Below, one piece after another: positions 45,414-53,801 of a DNA stretch of 64,000 nt. Position numbers and translations under genes: made by a program. Every line of letters starts with the position of its first letter. Positions within the stretch are counted from its first letter, which is position 1. Origin of the DNA: Spirometra erinaceieuropaei. Lineage: Eukaryota > Platyhelminthes > Cestoda > Diphyllobothriidea > Diphyllobothriidae. A model generated the notes under the pieces. It was given only the letters and a program-made list of their open reading frames with translations. It did no database searches and was not told where the DNA came from. Where the stretch lies: the NCBI GenBank assembly GCA_902702965.1, contig CACRXP010000005.1:2510738-2574737 (forward strand), written 5' to 3'.

Positions 45414-46031
45414 GTGGCCGTCACTCACACCAGCATCACACACATCCATGAAACAACAACAGACACCATTTCTCCAACCTCCGACTCCAGGGGTGAGGAC
45501 CAGGACTACACCTGCCCTCACTGCGACCGCACCTTCCCCTCACATATCGGCCTTGTCAGTCATTTGCGAATCCATCGCACAGAGACTGGCGAACCAGTGC
45601 CAGGAACACCAACCTACACCCATCGCACTCTCCTCCACTGCCCACATTGCCCTCGCACCTTCACGCATCGCATGGGCCTACTCGGCCACATACGCATCCA
45701 CGAGAGCGGAATTGATCGCCCTCCCGACTCACCCACCACGCCGAACCCCATCCCCACTTCATCACCCATCATCACTTCATCACCCATAACCGTCATCGCA
45801 ACTGACACCGACACCACCGACATCGCCTGCCCACACTGTCCACGCGCATTCACCTCTCGCCTCGGCCTGGTCGGTCACTTGCGAATTCATCGCACGGAGA
45901 CTGGCGAACCAGTGCTTGGAGCACCAACCTATATCCACCAGGCTCACCTCCACTGCCCACACTGCCCTCGCACTTTCACGCATCGCATGGGCCTACTCGG
46001 CCACATGCGCATCTACGACGACCTGCCGTAG
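45414..46031 (+). pseudogene. RTE C-terminal C2H2 zinc-finger array
   Basis: A 205-residue frame with four C2H2 fingers: CPHCDRTFPSHIGLVSHLRI-H, CPHCPRTFTHRMGLLGHIRI-H, CPHCPRAFTSRLGLVGHLRI-H and CPHCPRTFTHRMGLLGHMRI-Y (the last His replaced by Tyr). Fingers 1-2 and 3-4 are a duplicated pair, each with the spacer RTETGEPV. In the intact family the array would sit at the C-terminus of the LINE protein and could bind DNA or RNA; that is inference. The ATG is not a true start, because the frame continues from the linker upstream. Confidence 0.8.
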
Positions 46032-47239
46032 ACAACCGCTGGCTACACCACACCACAACACCCTCCCTCCCTCCCTGCCTCCTCCTCCTCCTCCTCCTCC
46101 TCCTCCTCCTCCACCACCACCACCACCACACATCAGCACTCACACACCGCAAGCACCCAACTGCCATCTCCCACGCAAGTGGGAAGTTTGCATCTCTACT
46201 CGGTCCCCATGCGGCTTCGGTTGCACGGGTGTCTTGAGTCTGAGACTATTCCGACACGTCAAGCATCGTTGATATGAAGGTTGCTGATTGATGCCCCCAC
46301 TCGGTTCACGCAGTTCGTCGCGTTGTGTGTGTGTTGTGTGAAGTGGCGGACTGGTGGGCTGGACGACGGGCTGAAACAGCACCTTCCACGGCCCTCTCAC
46401 GCAAGTGAGAGACACGCCGTTCAACCCCCGTTGTGTGAAATCCTGGTGTTTGTGTGTATGGGGGGGCCAGGTCATGCTCGTGGCGCGCGCAGTCATGGTC
46501 AGTCGATCCTGCCAGCCACCGCGCCCATTTCCCCCTCCAGTCTGCTGACCGGCTCGGACAGCGGCTGGGGTGTGGGAGTGGGAAGGGAGAGTGAGGTCTA
46601 CGACTCAGCGCATTTTCTCCTCACTATAAACAATCTGACGCGCTTGAAGCTATTACGGTGCGCTAAAAGCCGTGGCTTGGAAGGTTGTCAACTGACGGGA
46701 TAACTTGGACCTCCTCCTCGGCTGGTGGGGGTCTGAGAGTCAGGCTGCAATGGCTCCTTCTTAATGTGGCCTTTATGGCACTCCCATCACAGTGTGGGAT
46801 CCGAGCCAGGCGTCGGCGGCATGCCAAGTTGCAGCTTCGGCCGTGCCAGCCTCCAATCTCGGTTGTGTTGGTTGAAATCCTGGTTATTTGTTGTGTGGAC
46901 CAGGGGGTGTGGTGGAACGCAAAGGTGAGGATCCGTCCGAGCCATCCACCTGCGGCCTCCCTCGTCTCCGGTCTTCTTGACTCTGTCTTGACACCGGGCT
47001 CGGGCGAGGGTGGAGGAGAGAGTGTAGGTAGATGCAGAGCAAGTCTACCGGCACTATAAACCTCTGCGCAAGTCACCATCCCCGCTCCCACCGTTGCTGC
47101 AGCTGTGGGGCACACGGTGGACATTATCGAAATCGATGGTCGAACTGTCAATTGCTTGTGTAAGCACACCTTTGATACTGCTGCCATAACTAGCGGTTAA
47201 GCCTGAAATACTCGATGCAAGTATAATCCTTTTTAGAGA

Positions 47240-47445
47240 TAGAGAGAGAAAGCGAGAGAAAAGGATCAAGGAGTTTTTTTTCACCCCTCAATCATCATGT
47301 TTCTCAATGGACTTCTAATTCAGAAACTATGAATTGCATTTTGTAAAGATTCGGCCTACCTCGTCTAAAACTCGCATGCAAATTTATTTTAACTTGCTTT
47401 GATGGGACCCCGACGGGTCTTTAATAAAAATTATCCATCTATCTA
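47240..47445 (+). mobile_element. LINE C 3' terminus (module D end)
   Basis: Contains ATTCAGAAACTATGAATTGC, GCCTACCTCGTCTAAAA and GATGGGACCCCGACGGGTCT, followed by TTTAATAAAAATTATC and a short ATCT repeat. It is a minimal 3' insertion right after the RTE 3' UTR. Confidence 0.7.
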
Positions 47446-48290
47446 TCTTTTTCACCTGTAAAGATGCATCTAATCCATAATTCGCTCGATTTGAGAGAGC
47501 TATATCATCACGTATGATTAGTTTTTTTAGTGTCGGCTGTGCTCTCCACCTCTTCTTCTATCTCTGTCCCTTCCTCTGAAGTAAACGGCTTGCACTCATT
47601 CGGATTGTTAGCCCAAATCTTCATGCCATCTATTCTCTTCTCATGTTCTATAAAAATCCTAAAATAGCGGTGCTAGATAAATCCGACCCCTCTAAATAAA
47701 TGGATATACAAATGAATTTAAATATACGGGTAGCATCACATTTCCTGTACCCTCCTCGTCCCTTGCAGACATCGTTAATTAGCTTGGTTTTATTCTGGCG
47801 CCTAAGAAAAGTGCAAAAGTCTTAGAGGGACAGGATCGTAATGTCCTTTCAGACATGGCGAACTCTACTAACAATCTCTTAAAATTTCCCTAATGGCCTC
47901 GCATAGCACGATATGTCTAATGTTTTGTGTTTGATGGGACCCCGATGGATCTCTAATAAAAAAGTGTTATTAATTTGTAAAACACCGACCTCCCTTTATT
48001 TACTTTAATTATGTAATACTGCACTTTCCGTCTTTGTATTCCGGTTTATAACTAAGTGCCGAGCTGAAAGCTTGCGGGAATACAAGCGGTGAATTGGATC
48101 TGAAGATCGTGGCTGAGAAGAAACCGGCACAGGTCTGAATGACTTTTCGAATTGGCCCAGCTTGACAGATATTTAGAAGTCATACCGAAGGTGGTGTGGT
48201 CGAAAAGACTAAGATTTCCAAATCAAAAGTCAGGAAAGACGGAGTGGGTTTGGACAACCTTTACTGCTGGAAGTGCGTACACAAAGCTCT
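47446..48290. other. Unassigned DNA with a module D remnant
   Basis: 47925-47965 carries TTTGATGGGACCCCGATGGA and AATAAAA, a further LINE C terminus. The rest has no recognised feature. Confidence 0.45.
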
Positions 48291-48555
48291 GCAGGCAGTC
48301 GTCGCGCGCGCTCCCCAAGCAAGTTGTTTTTGTGTGTGTTCGCCTTCGAGGTGCTGGGACACAGCGCTTGTGTGCGCCCTTTGTTGCCTCCGCGCCCACC
48401 AGTCAACCAGAGGGGGGACATTGTTGATTGACCTGGAGCAATCGCGAGGCTAGTGACAAGCCTGGCGCGTCCCAGCAGAGTATCAACAAGGAGTGAGAGG
48501 CGGACAGGAAGGCAGCGTGACAAAGGCGAAGGGCAAGGAGACGTGAACTTTCACA
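48291..48555 (-). repeat. 3' LTR of the gypsy element
   Basis: On the minus strand it starts TGTGAAAGTTCACG at 48555 and ends near 48291 (...CTGCCTGCA). The sister of 53036-53298. Confidence 0.75.
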
Positions 48556-48605
48556 GTACCCCCTGCCTAGAATGAAGGCGACGCGATGCGACGCTGAACG
48601 ATTTG

Positions 48606-49136
48606 TTAATATCTAAAAACATGAGTAACCAAACGGTCAGGAAAGTTAACATGGCGCCAAATACGGGTGATGCCTACAGAGGATACAAGTGAAGAGTGGG
48701 TATGGCTCGCGGTCACAGTTTTTTGTTTGATAAAGGGGATAGTTGCATTTGGAACTCGTGAACATGAAGGCAGAAGAAGTATGCGGGACGGAGGGATAGA
48801 GGGATAAGTAGGTGGATCAGGGGGTAGAGAACTACAGGGCTCATCTGGACGAGTGTCCGGGACGGCAGCTTTGAGACGGTACACGCTCACTACCTCAACG
48901 TGAGTTCCGCGTTTGATGCGAAAGTTCTTCGTCCCACGAGAAATAACTCGGAAAGGGCCGTCGTAGGGTGGTTCCAGGGGCCGGCAAACTCGATCATATC
49001 GGAGATAGATATGAGACCACGTTGCCAAGTCTTTCTCGAGGTAAGACTCGGAGAGAGATGGCCTGGCTGGAACCGGGGAGTGTCCGCCTAAATTGCCGGA
49101 GACGGTGCAGGAGATTGGTAGGATCCTCGACTGCAA
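48606..49136 (-). pseudogene. Gypsy integrase C-terminal (GPY/F-type) module
   Basis: A 176-residue frame containing YLRYDRVCRPLEPPYDGPFR, VISRGTKNFRIKRGT and VEVVSVYRLKAA, the GPY/F module at the end of gypsy integrases, followed by a Pro/Ser-rich tail. In a different frame from the catalytic core at 49138. Confidence 0.75.
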
Positions 49137-49137
49137 C

Positions 49138-49914
49138 TCACGGGATTGGCGAGATCATCTGATCGGGAGGTCGGACGGTAGCACCGAACACGAGTTCAGC
49201 AGCGGAACAGTCAAGGTCCAACTTGAGAGAGGAGAGAATGCCCAGCAGGACCAGGGGGAGGTGGTCTGTCCAGTTCTCCGGATCGTATGTGGCGCATAAG
49301 GAGGCCTTCGGCTGACGAGGAAACCGCTCGATCATCCCACTGGCTGCCGGATGATAGGCTGTAGTGCGGACGCGAGTACAGCCCAAAAAGGAGAGAAGAG
49401 ACTGGAAGAGGTTGAATTCAAATTGGCCATCGCGATCGGTCGTGATAGTGGAAGGAGCACCGAAAATGACAACCCGACGGCCGAGGAAAGCCTTGACAAC
49501 CGTTGGAGCAGCGGCATCAGGCAGGGGAATGGCTTCCGGCCACCGGTTGAATCGATCCACGCAGGTAAGCTGATAGGAACAGCCATTGGACAGAGGCAGA
49601 GGGCCTACGATGTTTAGGTGAACGTGGCTGGACCGGGCATTCGGAGTAGGAAAGGTGCCAATGGGAACTTTGTTGTGCCGTTGGACCTTATTTCGTTGAC
49701 AGCCAAAACACCCCGTGTCCATGCTTTCAGGTCCTTGTGCATCCCAGACCAAACGAAGCGGTCGGAAATCAGCTTGTCTGTAGCTCGACTCCCAGGGTGA
49801 GAAAGGTTGTGTAGGGAGGAGAAGACTTTGCTGCGGAGGGATAGTGGCACAAAGGGACGATGGACAGTGGTGGAGACGTCGCATAGAATGGTGCCGTGGC
49901 CAATAGTCAGTCAC
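49138..49914 (-). pseudogene. Gypsy integrase core
   Basis: The zinc-binding part is split over two frames: LHNLSHPGSRATDKLISDRF at 49614-49850 and GCFGCQRNKVQRHNK here. The core reads HVHLNIVGPLPLSNG (the first catalytic Asp replaced by Asn), CVDRFNRWPEAIPL, STITTDRDGQFEFNLF (second catalytic Asp kept) and YHPAASGMIERFPRQPKASL (catalytic Glu kept). It would insert element DNA, but the mutated first Asp and the frameshift make it inactive. Confidence 0.85.
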
Positions 49915-50509
49915 AGGTCCTGGAGTTGGAATTCGGAAACGTCCTCGTAACAGGGTGAACCAACACGGCGTCGTTCGGCAGCCATCTCAGCCCGGGAGAA
50001 AGTTGGAAATGCGCGATGGAGGGCCTGGACAGTGCATCAGCCACCTCATTGCGTGACTCGTCGATGTGGCAGATGCCTGAGGTAAATTGTGAGATGTAGT
50101 CCCGTTGGCAAATTTCCTGGGGGTTGGGCTTATCAGTCGTGGACTTGAGGGCGAGCGAAAGGGGCTTGTAATCTGTGAACACAGTGAAGTCCCTGCCCTC
50201 AAGGAAGTGCCGGAAGTGTTTAACGGCAAGAAAGACAGCAAGGAGCTCCTGTGCAACTGTGCTATAGCGCGTCTCGGCAGGTGATAACTTCTTAAAGTAG
50301 AAAGTTAAGGGTTGAGTGTGACCTGTAGGGTGTTGTTGAAGAACCGCACCTACTGCAACACTGGAGGCGTCAACCATAAAGGAGATGGGAACATCGGGAG
50401 AAACATGCGTCAAAAGGGCGGTGTCGGCTAGGGCTGCCTTCACCTTGTCAATAGCAGCGAGGGCATCTGCAGACAGCTCGAACGAACGTTTGAACCAGAC
50501 GTTTTTCAA
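49907..50509 (-). pseudogene. Gypsy RNase H
   Basis: A 200-residue frame from FELSADALAAIDKVKAALAD through FMVDASSVAVGAVLQQ (catalytic Asp region), PLTFYFKKLSPAETRYSTVA, QELLAVFLAVKHFRHFLEGR (Glu), FTVFTDYKPLSLALK (Asp) and HIDESRNEVADALSR (Asp). The family RNase H residues look intact. The reported N-terminal methionine lies in a damaged join, because the link to the reverse transcriptase is interrupted by the insertion at 50510-51302. Confidence 0.85.
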
Positions 50510-51302
50510 AAAAAAAAACTTTTAGATAGGGAACATCCCAGTATCTCCTACTCAGATAGGTGCCAACTAACTAACCTAAAATTTTTATGGGTTCGAAGAC
50601 TAGAAGCGGGCTTCTGTCTCCTCTTTCGCATTAATTATAGTTCAAATTTTCCTNNNNNNNNNNNNNNNNNNNNNNNNNNNNNNNNNNNNNNNNNNNNNNN
50701 NNNNNNNNNNNNNNNNNNNNNNNNNNNNNNNNNNNNNNNNNNNNNNNNNNNNNNNNNNNNNNNNNNNNNNNNNNNNNNNNNNNNNNNNNNNNNNNNNNNN
50801 NNNNNNNNNNNNNNNNNNNNNNNNNNNNNNNNNNNNNNNNNNNNNNNNNNNNNNNNNNNNNNNNNNNNNNNNNNNNNNNNNNNNNNNNNNNNNNNNNNNN
50901 NNNNNNNNNNNNNNNNNNNNNNNNNNNNNNNNNNNNNNNNNNNNNNNNNNNNNNNNNNNNNNNNNNNNAATCTCAAAAACTATGCATTGCACTTTGTGCA
51001 GATTTTGCCTACATCGTCTAAAATTTGCATGTAAATTTATTTTTACTTGCTTTGATGGGACCCCGACGGGTCTTTAATAAAATAATTGAATTGAATTGAA
51101 TTGAATTGAGGAGACTAGTGAGCGACAGGATGGTGTCGGCACAGTGCGGAAGGAACCGACGGACTACTAGTTCAGAAACTATGAATTGCGTTTTGTACAG
51201 ATATTGCCTACATCGTCTAAGATTCGCATGTTAATTTATTTTTGCTTGCCTTGATGGGACCCCGACGGGTCTTTAATAAAAGTTATTATAATTATAATAA
51301 TT
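50510..51302 (+). mobile_element. LINE C 3' ends inserted into gypsy pol
   Basis: 50519-50653 is the reverse complement of LINE C C-terminal sequence at 24920-25080. After the gap, 50969-51110 is a module D terminus with an (AATTG)n tail. 51150-51300 is a second terminus (CCTTGATGGGACCCCGACGG) with an ATT-rich tail. Gypsy coding sequence resumes at about 51303 (KPQMQRFLAVMN read on the minus strand). At least two insertions are therefore present, both plus-strand. Confidence 0.65.
50654..50968. other. Assembly gap
   Basis: A run of N between a LINE C coding remnant and a LINE C 3' terminus, inside gypsy pol. Confidence 0.99.
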
Positions 51303-52093
51303 ATTATTAAATTCATCACAGCCAGAAATCGCTGCATTTGAGGTTTGGAGGAAGGAGGAGGGAAATTACGGATGGCCGCAACCTTCAAGGGAAGAGGATG
51401 GATGCCGTGAGAGTTGACCAGATGACCGAGAAATTCTGTGGAGGGAACACAGAAGACGCACCTGGACTGGTTAAAAACAAAGCCAAACTGTTGAAGGCGG
51501 TCAAGCACCGTAGCAAGATGCTCCATTTGTTCTTCGGCGGTGGAACTAGCTACCAGAAGGTCGTCGGTGTAGGCGTAGACAAATGATAGGCCGCGAAGCA
51601 GTCTGTCTACCAACATTTAAAAGGCCTGAGAGGCGTTGCGGAGTCCAAACGGCATGCGCAGAAACTCAAAGAGGCCAAAGGGAGTGGTGACGGCCGTCTT
51701 CGAAACGTCCTCTGGGGCCAAGGGAATCTGGTGGAAAGCACGGACCAGATTGATCTTCGAAAATACAGACCTGCCGAATCGGGCACCAGCAAAATCCTGA
51801 AGATGTTGGACAGGGTAGTGGTCGGGGACAGTAACGTTGTTCAAGGTCTTGTAATCACCGCAGGGGTGCTAGCCATCAGTGGCGGCCTTTAGGACCATGT
51901 GGAGGGGTGAAACCCATGGGCTTTCAGACTGACATATGATGCCCAACTGAAGCATGTGTTCCAAATCGGCCATGGCGACAGCACGACGTGCAGGCGCGAG
52001 ACGGCGGGACCTCGAAACCACAAGAGAGCCAATGGTATGTATGTGGTGAAAAACGTCGCGTGGTGGAATAGAAGCGTTGAATGTGGGACGCAT
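51303..52093 (-). pseudogene. Gypsy reverse transcriptase, frameshifted
   Basis: Three overlapping frames: 51869-52093 (ADLEHMLQLGIICQSESPWV, SPLHMVLKA), 51617-51844 (RSVFSKINLVRAFHQIPLAP, the motif with catalytic Asp replaced by Asn; usual form S-K-I-D-L; then TPFGLFEFLRMPFGLRNASQ) and 51236-51616 (FVYAYTDDLLVASSTAEEQM with the Y-x-D-D box, then FVFNQSRCVF and TEFLGHLVNSHGI). It would copy element RNA, but the lost first Asp and the frame breaks make it dead. Confidence 0.85.
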
Positions 52094-52158
52094 GAGGCCG
52101 GGGTATTTGGCGAGGAGTTGCCGAAAAAGATTCTGGAGTCTAGGGTCCGGACGGCGAG

Positions 52159-52509
52159 TTAATGAGAAGCGTCGGAAGAAGAGATGTGCCTGACAGTGAC
52201 GTTGGTTGACTTGTCGCTTAGACGTGACTGACAGCAGTCAACCAGTAGATCGAAAGTGGCGAGGAAATCTGCACCGAGAAAAGCACAGAGAATGTCAGCA
52301 ACGACGAAGACCCAAGGGAAAAGACGCCGGAGACCGATGACCAGAGAGATGGAGCAGGTGTCGAAGGTGGTAATCGACGATGTGTTGACGACCTGTAAGA
52401 AAAGGCAGAGATTGGGGCACCGACGATCAGCTGGTGTGGGTGGAATGACACTTAGCTGGGCATCAGTGTCAACCAACAAACGTCTGCACTCCTGGTGTCG
52501 CGGACGCAA
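52159..52509 (-). pseudogene. Gypsy aspartic protease
   Basis: A 116-residue frame with RLLVDTDAQLSVIPPT, where the DTG/DSG catalytic triad reads DTD, then ADILCAFLGADFLATFDLLV, which matches the ILG-A-DFL block of gypsy proteases. The Gly-to-Asp change should abolish activity. It lies between gag and reverse transcriptase as expected. Confidence 0.75.
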
Positions 52510-52539
52510 AATGTGCGACCAGGTTTAGAGCTGTCGGGA

Positions 52540-53035
52540 GGACTGGCTGCACTGACCTTCGGGCTGACCTGCTCTACCCATTTGTTCTGCTTTGAATGGA
52601 AGGAGCAGGGAGAGATGCAGCGACAGGCTTTAACATCAAAGGTAGTGTTATACCAGCAGATGGCGGCTGTGTTGGAGGGGGCTGGATGTGCAGACTGGAC
52701 ATGCGGGGTGGACGGCTTCGGATGGCTCCAAGATAAGGGAGAAACTGTCTGCTACTGGAGAGAAGCTATATCATCGGTCAGCTTGGTAAGCCCGATCTCC
52801 AACTGCGAAAGTGGAGACCCAGGAGGAGCTGAGGGAGTTGAGAGTGCTGAAATAGATGTCTTGGAAAAAATGTGTATCTCCATAAACCGATCGGCCCTCT
52901 GAGTAATTTGCGTGACTGAGAGAATGCCGAAGGTGTGTACAAAAATATGCTGCATTTCCGTTGGAAAATTGTACATGATAAACGCCTGACTTTATTGTAG
53001 TGTAAGAAGAAGGACGATTTCTGTTCGCAAGGGAG
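52540..53035 (-). pseudogene. Gypsy gag remnant with CHCC-like nucleocapsid motif
   Basis: At 52752-52976 a frame reads AQRADRFMEIHIF-like gag sequence and PGSPLSQLEIGLTKLTDDIA. Downstream, at about 52590-52670, the minus strand gives CWYNTTFDVKACRCISPCSF: Cys-x2-Asn-x9-Cys-x3-Cys, which is the CHCC nucleocapsid pattern of the CsRn1/Boudicca group with its His changed to Asn. The 5' part of gag appears deleted, because too little space remains before the 5' LTR. Confidence 0.6.
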
Positions 53036-53298
53036 TCAGCAGTTGTCTTGCTCTCCAAGTAAGTTGTTGTTCTAGTCTGTGTCCGCCTTCAAGGTGCTGG
53101 GACACAGCTCTTGTGTGCGCCTTTTGTTGCCATCGCGCTCGCCAGTCAATCAGAGGGGGGACATCGTTGATTGGCCTGGAGCAATCGCGAGGCTAGTGAC
53201 AAGTCTGGCGCGTCCCGGCAGAGTATCGACAAGGAGTGTGCGGCAGACAGGAAGGCAGCGTCACAAAGGCGGAGGTCAAGGAAACGCGAACTGCCACA
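53036..53298 (-). repeat. 5' LTR of the gypsy element
   Basis: On the minus strand it starts TGTGGCAGTTCGCG and shares long blocks with 48291-48555 (GGTGCTGGGACACAG, CAATCGCGAGGCTAGTGACA, AGAGTATC.ACAAGGAGTG in plus orientation). The inner edge is approximate. The flank GCTAC at 53299 resembles GCTCT beside the other LTR, so any target-site duplication is decayed. Confidence 0.75.
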
Positions 53299-53656
53299 GC
53301 TACGATGTTTTGAAGCACTGATAGACTGCTTATGACTTTGATATATCCCTTCACCGACTACTTTTGCTGTTGAGTGTCAGGACCAAAGTCCAGTCGACGG
53401 CAAACCTGTCGACAGTGCCGTGGAAGCTTTTGCTGATCGTACGCCGGCGTAGAACTAAGAGCCAAGACACCAAAAAACGAGGGTCCTACAAATTGTCATA
53501 GAAATTCTGAAACGACGAATTGTGGAGTTTGATTTATTATTTTTAAGGAAATATTGCCCAACAGTTTTTCTCCCATCGATTGTGATTATGAGATATTAGT
53601 TTAACTGTGTTAAATTTGAACCCGAAGGTCATTTGTTTATTTTGTTGCCGTTTCGG

Positions 53657-53801
53657 ATGAGGAATATAATGTGCATGTGGACTTTGGATTGCTTACCTAG
53701 GAGGCTAGACAGAGACGCAGTTGAAAGATCCCAGAAGATCGATGATGAACTCAGGGCCGATGCCGAAAAGATGAAGAGTAATATTAAGCTTCTTCTCCTC
53801 G
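53657..53801 (+). CDS. G-alpha exon 1 (start uncertain)
   Basis: Reads ...[18 protein letters not shown] and NIKLLLLG, ending in phase 1 as in Gi genes. Three in-frame ATGs (53657, 53669, 53675) precede it; none gives the Met-Gly-Cys start needed for myristoylation. A possible splice acceptor (TTGCTTACCTAG at 53689-53700) could instead join an upstream exon to RLDRD. Confidence 0.7.

Larger units (their letters stand above)
44637..47220 (+). mobile_element. RTE-like LINE, 3' half, with C-terminal zinc-finger array
   Basis: 5'-truncated in the thumb of the reverse transcriptase. The coding part runs to 46031 and the 3' UTR to about 47220. The 3' UTR contains CTC-rich microsatellites at 46075-46132 and the block that recurs as fragments at 2249-2500 and 60690-60930. 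The coding part is broken by a stop at 45241 in a CTC-repeat linker. A related fossil lies at 14465-15490. From memory, endonuclease-reverse transcriptases of this kind abound in diphyllobothriid tapeworm genomes. Confidence 0.75.
48291..53298 (-). mobile_element. Ty3/gypsy LTR retrotransposon (CsRn1/Boudicca-like), defective
   Basis: Two LTRs of about 265 bases flank a minus-strand internal region with gag remnant, protease, reverse transcriptase, RNase H and integrase in that order, the gypsy order. All frames are broken and key residues are mutated. A purine-rich tract (GGCAGGGGG on the minus strand) lies just before the 3' LTR. LINE C 3' ends and an assembly gap lie inside pol (50510-51302). 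The LTRs differ at many positions, so the insertion is old. Assignment to the CsRn1/Boudicca group rests on the CHCC-like gag motif and general similarity. Confidence 0.8.

Noticed and set aside
45058..45521. Minus-strand Gly- and Glu/Arg-rich frames
   Set aside because: Products of the CTC microsatellite read backwards.
46281..47187. Frames of 140 to 174 residues in the RTE 3' region
   Set aside because: They lie in the non-coding 3' UTR, overlap on both strands and lack motifs.
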